A stretch of 64,000 bases of DNA from Pseudescherichia vulneris NBRC 102420 (GTDB lineage Bacteria > Pseudomonadota > Gammaproteobacteria > Enterobacterales > Enterobacteriaceae): NCBI RefSeq assembly GCF_000759795.1, contig NZ_BBMZ01000023.1:24669-88668 (forward strand). Direction: 5' to 3'. The notes beneath the pieces are model-generated. The model was not told the DNA's origin, did no database searches, and worked only from the letters and a program-made list of their open reading frames with translations. Below are positions 1 to 7,626 of this stretch, piece after piece. Made by a program: the position numbers and the translations under genes. Numbering within the stretch: the stretch's first letter is position 1; each line of letters starts with the position of its first letter.

Positions 1-7
1 ATGACTG

Positions 8-33
8 ACAGGCTCCTCGGCCTGGCATTTTTT
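8..33 (+). terminator. Possible weak terminator hairpin at left edge
   Basis: A 5-bp GC stem (9-13 with 20-24, loop of 6) is followed by a run of T at 28-33. It could end a plus-strand gene lying to the left of the window. The stem is short and no upstream gene is visible, so the call is weak. Confidence 0.25.
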
Positions 34-38
34 ACTTC

Positions 39-2969
39 TTACATAGCGCTACTGTTCATATAGCTATTGCGGTTTTGCTCGAATCTTTTTCTGATCAAAC
101 TATTGAGATTCACCATGTCAGGATTAATTGAAGCATCTGGGCCTGAGGCCCGCATCGTACTTACTGCCTGATACTGGGAACTTATTGCATTTGCTTCAGG
201 TGCATGGCTTTCCTTAGACTGAGGCCATTTCCCTGTGTCTTCCACTCCGTTGTCTCTGACTACGGATAATTTATGGAACTCTTCTGCAGGAATAACCATT
301 TGAAGGGTTTTTTGGGTAAGTTTAATATTTTCTTGTGCCATAGTACTTCTCTCCTGCTCGTCCTCAATTGCTGTGAGCATTGATAGATCTGAACCGGCCA
401 TGCCATTCCATTGGGCGTGCTGTAACGGTTGATTGCTATAAACCTTCAGCATTACTGGTTTTTTTTCATCAGGGAGTTCTGGTCTGGGTTGAGTGGAAGG
501 TGAACTAAACATGCTCCAGATGCTATTCGTAACTCTTGCGAAGAGGGACGGAGGCGCTGCCGCTCGGCCAACGCCTCTGGGGTCTGCAGAGCCTTCGGCA
601 AGTGCTCTGTCTTTCGCAACATAGAAACCTTGCCCAATTTGTCCGTGGGGAATTTTGTCAACATCCAACCCATGTTCGATGATGTTTCTTGCGGAAGCTT
701 CATTTGTACCGTGATAGCCAATAAATTCTGCGCCTTCGCCATGTTCCTGTTCTGACTCTAAGGCCTGAAGATTGGGAGCACTGACGCTTCTTGTCAGTCT
801 GTAGTCGCCATAACGGTGATAATCAATTGCCGGCTCGGGTTTACTCTCCTTAAACTCAGTATCTGATACTGCAGTGGGCATGCGTCCATCATTATCAATA
901 AAGCGCAACGGATTATTTCGGACCATACGGAAAAGATTCAGACCATCAATCTCCCCTGAGGGATCGGCACTTATCCATCGACATAGCCACGGTGCATAGT
1001 AACGGTGCCCGTAATAGTACAGCCCCGTTCCGTCACGCTCCCTGCCCGAGTAACGCACCACCTTGTACTCCGCTTCCACCTCACTGCGTGCCGACCACAC
1101 CGCCGTGCCGCCAAACGGATAATACTCTTCCCGACTAATAATCTGCCCTTTACCGTCCAGCTCCAGCGCCAGTGAACCAATGTTATCATCCACGCTCCAT
1201 CGCACCTGGTCGTTATCTATGCCGTCCGGTTTCCCCGTCACCCAGTGCAGCACACGGATATCCGACCGTCCCGCCTGCCCGTTCAGCGCATGTAGCTCTT
1301 CCGTCACCGCCCCCGCCGTGACCGTGCTGCCGCTTACTGTCTCCTGCCAACTCCGCCGCAGCTCCAGCCCCGTCAAATAGCGCACCTCATCCACATTCCA
1401 CAGTCCCGTCCCGCTGTTTACCAGCGTCCGCGTCTGCTTGCGGACCCGGCTACTGCCGCTGTACTGATAAACTTCCCGGTCGTTCTGCCTCATATCCGTG
1501 CTGCTGCGAGTGACCAGCGTTACGCTCTGCAGTTGGTTGTTTCCGTTCCAGACCAGACCGTTTTGGGTTGCGCTACCGCTTCCTGACGGTGGACTCCCTG
1601 ACTGAAGCTGCAGCAGGTTGCCGTTACTGTCGAACCAGCCGGCTACCTCGTCTGCCGTCTGTGCCCCGCCGTCATTTTTCTGTACGCTGCGGTTTGACGT
1701 CGTCTCCATCGTCATTGCCCGCGTGAAGCTCCCGGCTCCGGCGTGTGTCAGCGTCTGCAGGTTGCCGCTGTCGTCATAGCGGTACGTCCGGGTATAGTTC
1801 ACATACTGGCTGCTATCCATCTGTGCCATTGCCGGCAGGCTGGCGTACGGCATCACTGTGCTGGTCGCGTTCTTCCGGCCGGTGGCGCTCAGAAGCTGGT
1901 AAAGCGCATCATAGCTGAACTCCCGTATCCCGTCCGTTGCCTGGTTACAGTAATAACGCGACGCCACCGTTCTATCGCTCACGGAAATAACGTTGCCCGT
2001 ATTGTCGTAACCGTAGCCCAGCAACTGCAGCACCGTAGTGTCTGCGCGCTGCGCCGTGATGGTCGACAGCCACTGCGTCTCTGGCTCATAGGTGTATGTC
2101 GTGGTCACCCCGTTGCCAGCGACCTCCTCCATAACCTGACCCATTGCGTCCCATGTCACGCTCTCCAGCAGCGTCTGTGGGTTTCCCCCTGCCAGCGTCA
2201 ACGTCTGCTGGCTGAGACGCCAGTTCACGTCGTAGCGCCATCCCAGCTGATGTCCTTCGGCATCTGTCTGACTTAAAAGAGCGCCTCGCGCGTCTGCCAT
2301 CGTGGTGGTCGTGTAGATCGTCGTCTCCAGCAAGCCCTGCCGGTCCACCTCCGCATCCGGCCAGTCCGGCAAGGTCTCTGCCGAGGCCAGGCACTGCTGC
2401 GCCCCGCTCAGTAGGGCCCCGCTCAGCCCCACGGCACTGACTGCCAGCAACCCGCCGTCGTTATAGTGGGCCACACGGACCCCGCGCAGGTTGTTGTCCT
2501 GCGAACCATCATCCTGAGCACCGTTGTCGCCATACTCATTACGCCAGCTCACCCGTACCTCGCCACCGCTCAACTGCTCACTACCGCTCTGCGGGCGTCC
2601 CAGTTCATCATACGTCAAAGTCTGCACAGTGCCCCGACCGTCGGTCATCCACATCGGCCGGCTCGCCGCATCAAACAAAGCCACCTGCCAACCGCTGTCA
2701 GTGCTCTCCCGTCTCAGTACTTCGCCTGCCAGCGAGGTAATGCTGCGCAAGTTCGCCGCAGCCGTATTGTCGGTCGACCAGGTGGCAAACAGGCGCGGGT
2801 CACGGTTCTGGAGTACCCGGCTGTCATCGCTAATATGATGGTGGTCAACCAGCAAATAAAGCGGATCGGTTGCCAGATTACGATTCCAGTTTAGAGCGCG
2901 TATCATTACACCCCGATTATCGGTGACGCTGACTACCGGCGTACCAGTGGCAAAAATTGGACTGCTCAT
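39..2969 (-). CDS. TcC/TccC-type RHS toxin-complex protein with putative C-terminal ADP-ribosyltransferase domain
   Basis: The 976-residue protein begins like insecticidal toxin-complex C subunits (TccC) of Photorhabdus and Yersinia. It has tyrosine/glycine-rich YD/RHS repeats over about residues 30-600 and the RHS-associated core near 600-697. That core ends in the paired aspartate motifs DPSG (669-672) and DNDG (692-695), where TcC proteins cleave themselves to free the toxic tail. After residue 697 the sequence is unrelated to the carrier, as expected for the hypervariable toxin part. It holds GYHGT (751-755) and GQGFYVA (779-785), which resemble the NAD-binding His and Tyr motifs of H-Y-E ADP-ribosyltransferases such as exotoxin A and cholix, and VMLKVY (839-844). 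The catalytic Glu cannot be placed with confidence. AAGGAGTGAGCT precedes the ATG. No TcA or TcB partner is in the window. The carrier assignment is firm; the enzymatic activity is inferred. Confidence 0.85.
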   Translation of the reverse strand: MSSPIFATGTPVVSVTDNRGVMIRALNWNRNLATDPLYLLVDHHHISDDSRVLQNRDPRLFATWSTDNTAAANLRSITSLAGEVLRRESTDSGWQVALFDAASRPMWMTDGRGTVQTLTYDELGRPQSGSEQLSGGEVRVSWRNEYGDNGAQDDGSQDNNLRGVRVAHYNDGGLLAVSAVGLSGALLSGAQQCLASAETLPDWPDAEVDRQGLLETTIYTTTTMADARGALLSQTDAEGHQLGWRYDVNWRLSQQTLTLAGGNPQTLLESVTWDAMGQVMEEVAGNGVTTTYTYEPETQWLSTITAQRADTTVLQLLGYGYDNTGNVISVSDRTVASRYYCNQATDGIREFSYDALYQLLSATGRKNATSTVMPYASLPAMAQMDSSQYVNYTRTYRYDDSGNLQTLTHAGAGSFTRAMTMETTSNRSVQKNDGGAQTADEVAGWFDSNGNLLQLQSGSPPSGSGSATQNGLVWNGNNQLQSVTLVTRSSTDMRQNDREVYQYSGSSRVRKQTRTLVNSGTGLWNVDEVRYLTGLELRRSWQETVSGSTVTAGAVTEELHALNGQAGRSDIRVLHWVTGKPDGIDNDQVRWSVDDNIGSLALELDGKGQIISREEYYPFGGTAVWSARSEVEAEYKVVRYSGRERDGTGLYYYGHRYYAPWLCRWISADPSGEIDGLNLFRMVRNNPLRFIDNDGRMPTAVSDTEFKESKPEPAIDYHRYGDYRLTRSVSAPNLQALESEQEHGEGAEFIGYHGTNEASARNIIEHGLDVDKIPHGQIGQGFYVAKDRALAEGSADPRGVGRAAAPPSLFARVTNSIWSMFSSPSTQPRPELPDEKKPVMLKVYSNQPLQHAQWNGMAGSDLSMLTAIEDEQERSTMAQENIKLTQKTLQMVIPAEEFHKLSVVRDNGVEDTGKWPQSKESHAPEANAISSQYQAVSTMRASGPDASINPDMVNLNSLIRKRFEQNRNSYMNSSAM

Positions 2970-3274
2970 AGCTCACTCCTTCAGACAAGCCTTATGGGTT
3001 ATTTTATTTGCCGCAAATACTCTCTGCCGCTGAAATTTAATACAATCATCAATATTATTAATCAATTGATTTTTATGCATTTTTTATGATATCAATAACC
3101 CGCGAGAGAGATTGCTTATAAGAGCATATCAATGACCGTTTATTGTAAATTCAGGTATGCTAAGATGTGATATCTACGGATATCTAGAAAGGTAATGGCA
3201 AAAATATAATAAGGATACGTGTTGTTTTTATCCGCTACGTAATTAAAAAAATATGGCTTCATGTGAGTTGAACA
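2970..3274. other. AT-rich intergenic region between toxin gene and kinase-like gene
   Basis: These 305 bp are clearly AT-richer than the flanks and separate two divergent genes, so both promoters should lie here. I see no convincing -35/-10 pair. GATATC occurs twice around 3170-3186. The AT-rich composition fits a horizontally acquired segment that could be silenced by H-NS, which is an inference. Confidence 0.4.
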
Positions 3275-3775
3275 ATGCATAACGACCTACAACGTGTGCT
3301 CATCATAGGGAATAGCGGCTCGGGAAAAAGCTGGCTGGCTAGGCAACTGGCAGAAAAGTTCGCTATTCCCGCCACCGACTTAGATAACCTTAATTGGGAA
3401 CCCGGCGGCTACGTTAAAGCTCGAGCAAAAGAGGCTGTTTTGAAGGACGCGCTGACGATTGCGAGTGAAGCGCGCTGGATTATGGAAGGCGTCTATGGCT
3501 GGATTGCTGATAACGTTTTGCCCTACGCAACGCATATTATCTGGTTGACCCCTGCTCCCGCCGAATGCGTAGAGAACATCAAGGCCCGAGGAGTACGAAA
3601 CAACGGTTCCGCTGCGGATTTCGCGGCGCTTCTGGAGTGGTCAGCCGCATATGAGACGCGAGCAGGATCGAGCAGCTATCAGGGACATCTGGCGGTGTTT
3701 GCAAAAGCCAGCTCGGCACAGTCGATTAGACTGTCCAGCCGTGATGAGATGATGAGTTTTTTGAGCGCATTTTAA
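3275..3775 (+). CDS. P-loop kinase-like protein (adenylate-kinase-like / 'topology modulation protein' family)
   Basis: A 166-residue protein with a clear Walker A motif, GNSGSGKS, near residues 12-19. It is followed by a DLDNLNWEPGG stretch typical of small adenylate-kinase-related ATPases annotated as topology modulation or FlaR-like proteins. The centre has a hydrophobic beta strand (ATHIIWLTPAP) expected to follow the Walker B position. The substrate is unknown. It is divergent from the toxin gene and ends just before a strong hairpin. It could be unrelated to the toxin; its AT-rich upstream region suggests it belongs to the same accessory segment. Confidence 0.7.
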   Translation: MHNDLQRVLIIGNSGSGKSWLARQLAEKFAIPATDLDNLNWEPGGYVKARAKEAVLKDALTIASEARWIMEGVYGWIADNVLPYATHIIWLTPAPAECVENIKARGVRNNGSAADFAALLEWSAAYETRAGSSSYQGHLAVFAKASSAQSIRLSSRDEMMSFLSAF

Positions 3776-3793
3776 TAATGGATGCAATAGCTA

Positions 3794-3818
3794 ATGAGTC
3801 CGGCGATACCGGACTCAT
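3794..3818. terminator. Perfect 10-bp hairpin between convergent genes
   Basis: ATGAGTCCGG pairs perfectly with CCGGACTCAT across the loop CGATA. It lies between the stop of the plus-strand kinase gene and the stop of the minus-strand TetR gene. No long T-run follows on either strand, so it may be a weak bidirectional terminator or an RNA-stabilising 3' hairpin. Confidence 0.55.
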
Positions 3819-3840
3819 CAAAGAGATAGTCTCTTGTACA

Positions 3841-4443
3841 TTATACTTTTTGCGAACTATTACATAAGCCGCTTGCCAGTTGCGTAAACACCGCAATAAT
3901 TTTCGGCAGGGCCTTCTCCGGCTCGTTGCTGGCCGCTATCCAGAGCGCGGCATTCATCGCAGCGCTGTTTAACATATGCGCAGCGGCCTCGGCATCTACG
4001 GCTTTAAGCAGGCCGCGCTCACGCATTTTTTCAACCGTCTGGCGGGTGGCGTCAAGGCAGCTGATCTGCCCGGGCCACTGAGCGGGATCGCCCAGAAACG
4101 CCGGGCCATCAAGCAGCACGATGCGCCGCACCTCGGGATCCAGCGCCATCTTGATATAGGCGACGCCTTCAGCCAGCAGCCTTTCCCAATCGTCGCTGGC
4201 ATGAGAGGCGTCAGCCTTAGCCCGCTCTGCCATTTCCCCATCAATCTGAGCAACAACGGCGGCCAGTAATCCTTTTTTATCACCAAAGTTGTGATAGAGC
4301 GCGCCACGGGTAAGCCCAACGCTGGCGGTTAACTCATCCATGGATGACGCGGCGTACCCCTTCTCAGCAAAGGCTCTCCGCGCTGCCGCGATCAGTTTTG
4401 CGCGGTTCTCTTCCATCGTTTCGCTGCGTCGTTTGACAACCAT
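3841..4443 (-). CDS. TetR-family transcriptional regulator
   Basis: Counted from the chosen start, the protein has 200 residues. The N-terminal helix-turn-helix is typical of TetR repressors: AFAEKGYAASSMDELTASVGLTRGALYHNFGDKKGLL, seen in pieces over about residues 25-60. The C-terminal ligand domain is generic (TetR_C-like). A longer reading from 4467 is possible, but its first codon would lie inside a palindromic operator. The ATG at 4443 has a good GGAGAAGG ribosome binding site five bases upstream. The gene is divergent from the RidA/oxidoreductase pair and almost certainly represses it and itself through the twin palindromes at 4464-4509. The inducer is unknown. Confidence 0.88.
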   Translation of the reverse strand: MVVKRRSETMEENRAKLIAAARRAFAEKGYAASSMDELTASVGLTRGALYHNFGDKKGLLAAVVAQIDGEMAERAKADASHASDDWERLLAEGVAYIKMALDPEVRRIVLLDGPAFLGDPAQWPGQISCLDATRQTVEKMRERGLLKAVDAEAAAHMLNSAAMNAALWIAASNEPEKALPKIIAVFTQLASGLCNSSQKV

Positions 4444-4463
4444 ACCTTCTCCATATTCATTTG

Positions 4464-4480
4464 ACATACGCCGCGTATGT
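4464..4480. promoter_or_regulatory. TetR-type operator 1
   Basis: ACATACG-CCG-CGTATGT is a perfect 7-bp inverted repeat in the divergent promoter region of the TetR gene and the RidA gene. A TTGACA hexamer (4461-4466) overlaps its left edge. Binding by the neighbouring TetR protein is inferred from location and symmetry. Confidence 0.7.
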
Positions 4481-4492
4481 GTGATTAATTTG

Positions 4493-4509
4493 ACATACGC
4501 GGCGTATAT
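4493..4509. promoter_or_regulatory. TetR-type operator 2
   Basis: ACATACG-CGG-CGTATAT repeats operator 1 with one mismatch in the right arm, 29 bp centre to centre. A second TTGACA hexamer (4490-4495) overlaps it. The pair would allow two repressor dimers to cover both divergent promoters. Confidence 0.7.
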
Positions 4510-4570
4510 TAAACCATATATCCGTGCTGTGCTTTACGTTTTTCACCTTGAACAAAGTAAAGGATACCCT

Positions 4571-4969
4571 ATGATTCAGCGCGAACCGATTTTCCCCGCC
4601 AGCCGCCATGCGCTCTATGAAGAGCACGGCTATTCTGCCGCGATCCGCTCCGGCGATTTGCTCTTCGTGTCCGGCCAGGTGGGAAGCCGCGCCGATGGCA
4701 CGCCGGAGCCGGATTTTGCTGCTCAGGTGCAGCTGGCGTTTGATAACCTGAAGGCGACGCTAGCAGCAGCAGGCTGTACCTTTGAAGACCTGATTGATGT
4801 CACGACCTTCCATACCGACCCGCAAAATCAGTTTCCCACGATCATGCAGGTCAAACAGGCTATTTTTCCGCATCCTCCCTATCCAAACTGGACAGCCGTT
4901 GGCGTTACCTGGCTCGCAGGCTTTGATTTCGAGATCAAGGTCATTGCCCGCATCCCTGGCCGTTCGTAG
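4571..4969 (+). CDS. RidA/YjgF/YER057c-family protein (YjgH-like)
   Basis: A 132-residue protein of the Rid superfamily, whose members hydrolyse reactive enamines/imines or act on related carbonyl substrates. Family features visible include GDLLFVSGQVG near residue 28, a central LKATLAAAGCTFEDLIDVTTF helix-strand and the C-terminal WTAVGVTWLAGFDFEIKVIARI segment. The catalytic arginine found in true RidA proteins (the IPR...R motif near the C-terminus) is not conserved in the usual form, so this is probably one of the other Rid subgroups. It is the first gene of a two-gene operon with the oxidoreductase 28 bp downstream, under the divergent TetR regulator. Confidence 0.85.
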   Translation: MIQREPIFPASRHALYEEHGYSAAIRSGDLLFVSGQVGSRADGTPEPDFAAQVQLAFDNLKATLAAAGCTFEDLIDVTTFHTDPQNQFPTIMQVKQAIFPHPPYPNWTAVGVTWLAGFDFEIKVIARIPGRS

Positions 4970-4997
4970 CGTGTCACGTAAACGAGGAGAAACGCTT

Positions 4998-6005
4998 ATG
5001 TCATTCGATCCTATCCTGTTAATGGGCGGTTCCGGCGCTATTGGTCATCAGACCGCTCGGGCGATACAGGCCATTTATCCTGATGTTCCTCTGCTTATAG
5101 GGGGACGCGATCTTAGTAAAGCTCAGCGCGCAGCGGCAGAAATGGACCATGCGCAAGGTGTTGTCATCGATACGGCCTCTGACGATCTGGATCTTGGCGA
5201 GCAAAACGTCAGCGCGGTGGTCGTTCTCTATAAGGATCACACCCTCGCCAGCCTCCGCTTCGCCCAGTCACGCGGCGTACCACATCTCAGTATCTCGTCG
5301 GGCATATTTGAGATAGCCCCGGAAATCGCCAGCTTTATGCATGCCCCGACCGCCTCGGCGATCGTGCTGGGCTATGAGTGGCTGGTGGGTGCTACCACGG
5401 TGCCTGCCCTCCATCTGGCGAAATCCTTCAGTCAGGTAGAGGAAATCCGCATTGGTGCGCTGGTTGACGAGCACGATACCGGCGGTCCGGCGGTGGCCGC
5501 TGATTTTGAGCACCTGAATCACCTCCTGCCTGCGGCGCTTACGCGCCGGGATGGCAGCTGGATCTGGCGCGAGGGCGACGATGCCAACGCGGTTTTCGCT
5601 GCGCTGGACGGCACTGAAATTAACGCCACCGGCTTTTCCTCAATCGACGTGACGGGTCTGGCAGCCGCTACCGGCGCACGCAGCGTGCAGTTCAACCTGG
5701 GCCAGGGGGTGAGTTCGAGCCGACGTAAAGGCGGCGCATTATCAACGGAGATCGTGCTGGATATGTCTGGTCTGGACCACGCTGGACAGGCGCTTCGCAC
5801 CCGACACGCGGTCGTGCATCCGGGCGGCGCGGCACCGCTGACGGGAATGGGGATAGCCTTGCTTCTTGAGCGGCTGATCGGATTGGATGGCAAGCCGCCG
5901 GTTGTCCCTGGCCTCTATTTCCCGTGGCAGATCCTGGATGCATCGCGCTATCTGGCGCGTCTGGCACAGGAGGGCGGAGACGTTCTGGAGCTGCCTTCGT
6001 CCTAA
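4998..6005 (+). CDS. NAD(P)-binding oxidoreductase of the saccharopine dehydrogenase-like type
   Basis: A 335-residue protein whose N-terminus carries a Rossmann fold with the glycine motif GGSGAIG (residues 9-15) and a second strand ending in LLIGGRD. The domain arrangement (Rossmann, then a longer alpha/beta domain) resembles saccharopine dehydrogenase-like and trans-acting enoyl-reductase-like proteins; the substrate cannot be read from sequence. ACGAGGAGAA precedes the ATG. Together with the RidA-family gene it may handle a reactive imine or carbonyl compound sensed by the TetR protein. A terminator follows at 6025. Confidence 0.72.
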   Translation: MSFDPILLMGGSGAIGHQTARAIQAIYPDVPLLIGGRDLSKAQRAAAEMDHAQGVVIDTASDDLDLGEQNVSAVVVLYKDHTLASLRFAQSRGVPHLSISSGIFEIAPEIASFMHAPTASAIVLGYEWLVGATTVPALHLAKSFSQVEEIRIGALVDEHDTGGPAVAADFEHLNHLLPAALTRRDGSWIWREGDDANAVFAALDGTEINATGFSSIDVTGLAAATGARSVQFNLGQGVSSSRRKGGALSTEIVLDMSGLDHAGQALRTRHAVVHPGGAAPLTGMGIALLLERLIGLDGKPPVVPGLYFPWQILDASRYLARLAQEGGDVLELPSS

Positions 6006-6024
6006 ACGCCACGTTTGGATCAAC

Positions 6025-6062
6025 CACCGGCGAGCTGCCCCTTCGCCCGCCGGTGCCCTTTT
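6025..6062 (+). terminator. Rho-independent terminator after oxidoreductase
   Basis: CACCGGCG (6025-6032) pairs with CGCCGGTG (6048-6055), followed by CCCTTTT. It ends the RidA-oxidoreductase operon. Confidence 0.65.
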
Positions 6063-6077
6063 CTACCGCTGTTACTG

Positions 6078-6572
6078 TTACGGGTTTTCCCCCACTACCT
6101 TGTTAATGGCTTCGGCACCACACCGATCGTCAGACTCTGCGCCCCCGGTTCCCGCCATGCCAACGGCACCAATCACCTGACCGCGATAGTTAACCGGTAC
6201 GCCGCCCCCAAGCAGCAATAATTCGTTAACGGTATTGAGGTTAACGGAGTCCGGTGATGACTGAGCCTTAATGGCAAGCTGTTTAGTCGGCGTTTTGGTC
6301 GATAGTGCCGTGAAGGCCTTACGCCACGCGGCCTGCGTATTATGCGGCCCCACGTTATCATCCCTCATCAGCGCAACCAGGTTTCCGCCACGATCCACGA
6401 CGGCCGCGACCCCCTGACGATGCATACCATGGCAGATCGACAGTGCCTCGGTGACCAGCTTACTGCCAAGCTCCTGCGTCATGTCATAGACAGCCGCTGG
6501 CTGGGCCGAGAGAGCTACGCCCGGAGCAGCAAGCAGCATGGCGAGGGACAGGGCAGCGATAGGCTTTTTCAT
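6078..6572 (-). CDS. Secreted GlcG/HbpS-family (haem-degrading domain) protein
   Basis: A 164-residue protein with a clear Sec signal peptide (MKKPIAALSLAMLLAAPG..., cleavage after about residue 22, ALSAQPA) followed by a GlcG/HbpS/PduO-C domain. Family marks are VVDRGGNLVALMRDDN, a central WRKAFTALSTKTPT helix, LLLLGGGVPV and GAVGMAGTGGAESD. Proteins of this family bind haem or cobalamin-like cofactors or act as sensors, often in the periplasm. It is divergent from an MBL-fold hydrolase, with a CusR/HprR-like palindrome between them. The exact role is unknown. Confidence 0.8.
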   Translation of the reverse strand: MKKPIAALSLAMLLAAPGVALSAQPAAVYDMTQELGSKLVTEALSICHGMHRQGVAAVVDRGGNLVALMRDDNVGPHNTQAAWRKAFTALSTKTPTKQLAIKAQSSPDSVNLNTVNELLLLGGGVPVNYRGQVIGAVGMAGTGGAESDDRCGAEAINKVVGENP

Positions 6573-6640
6573 CTTTTATTCTCCTGAGTTAATCACCCTG
6601 CTGTTATACCCGCCCGGCTCTCCTGACTACCTGACAGGAG

Positions 6641-6658
6641 GATGACAATCTTGTCATC
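6641..6658. promoter_or_regulatory. CusR/HprR-like palindromic box
   Basis: GATGACAA-TC-TTGTCATC is a perfect 8-bp inverted repeat with a 2-bp centre. Its core TGACAANNTTGTCA matches the box bound by the E. coli copper or peroxide response regulators CusR and HprR. It lies 69 bp from the GlcG-like start and 100 bp from the MBL-fold start, so it could serve either gene. Confidence 0.6.
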
Positions 6659-6758
6659 TGGCGTGGAAAAAGGCGTGCGCATTGCGATACGTCGCGCAGA
6701 AAGGGAGGTTTGGCCTAACATGATTAAGTAGGCCATCACACATAACCGAGAGGAAAAT

Positions 6759-7595
6759 ATGAAAGTTCATCATCTTAACTGTGGGTGTATGTGTCCGGTG
6801 GGCGGCGCTCTATTTGATGGTTTCAGTAAAGGTATCTTTGCCCATCTGGTATGCCATTGTCTGCTCATTGAAACTGACCGGGACGGGCTGGTGCTGGTCG
6901 ATACCGGGTTTGGACGGGACGATGTCCGCCAGCCGGAAAAACGGCTGTCAGGCTTTTTCCGGGTAATGAATAATATTCAAAGGCGGGAAACGCTGACTGC
7001 CCGTTCGCGTATAGAGGCGCTGGGGTTCAGGGCAGAAGATGTTCGCCATATCATTCTTACCCATCTTGATTTTGACCATGCGGGTGGGCTGACAGATTTT
7101 CCTGGCGCACGTATACACCTGCTGCAAACAGAGATTGACACGGCACAGCAGCGGCACAGCTGGCTGGCACGCGAGCGCTATCGGCCCGGCCAGTGGAGCG
7201 GCAGCTCGGGCTGGACAGGCTATCAGCCCCAGGGAGAAAAATGGTACGGCTTCGAGGCGGTTACGGCGCTGCAAGGGTTGCCACCGGAAATCCTGCTTGT
7301 CCCGCTGGCAGGCCACACCACAGGGCATGCGGGTATTGCCGTAAGCCAGCCAAACGGGTGGTTACTGCATGGGGGTGACGCTTGGTTCTACAGAGGCGAA
7401 ATGGACCTGCAAAAACCTCACTGTACGCCCGGCCTGCGTTTTTACCAGTGGATGATGGCGATGGATAACGGCACAAGACACCGGACGCAACAGCAATTAC
7501 GGGACCTGTTTGGTCGCTATAAGCAAGAGATCACCTTCTTTTGCAGTCATGATGCCAAAGAGTTACAGGCCTTTAGCAGCGAGAATACGCGTTAA
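6759..7595 (+). CDS. MBL-fold metallo-hydrolase
   Basis: A 278-residue metallo-beta-lactamase-fold protein. The zinc motif HLDFDHAGG (around residues 107-115) is intact. Further ligands are likely in the GHTTGHAG segment (about 195) and in the GGDAWFYRG segment (about 215), with a late HD pair (CSHDAKE, about 264). It resembles quorum-quenching lactonase-like or glyoxalase II-like hydrolases without matching one closely. The N-terminus HLNCGCMCPVGG is cysteine-rich, which is a trait of one MBL subgroup. A GAGAGG ribosome binding site precedes the ATG. The substrate is unknown. Confidence 0.8.
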   Translation: MKVHHLNCGCMCPVGGALFDGFSKGIFAHLVCHCLLIETDRDGLVLVDTGFGRDDVRQPEKRLSGFFRVMNNIQRRETLTARSRIEALGFRAEDVRHIILTHLDFDHAGGLTDFPGARIHLLQTEIDTAQQRHSWLARERYRPGQWSGSSGWTGYQPQGEKWYGFEAVTALQGLPPEILLVPLAGHTTGHAGIAVSQPNGWLLHGGDAWFYRGEMDLQKPHCTPGLRFYQWMMAMDNGTRHRTQQQLRDLFGRYKQEITFFCSHDAKELQAFSSENTR

Positions 7596-7626
7596 GTTGC
7601 TGGCGCGTAAACCGCGCCAGTCCTCA

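Noticed and set aside
452..742. Reading frames of 60-200 codons on the opposite strand of the toxin gene and other large genes (for example 452-742, 1743-2276 and 55035-56216).
   Set aside because: They are antisense or frame-shifted shadows of well-supported genes and show no family features or ribosome binding sites of their own.
4340..4570. Upstream extension of the RidA-family frame, running through the TetR promoter region.
   Set aside because: The ATG at 4571 follows AAAGGATACCCT and gives the usual family length. The extension crosses both operators.
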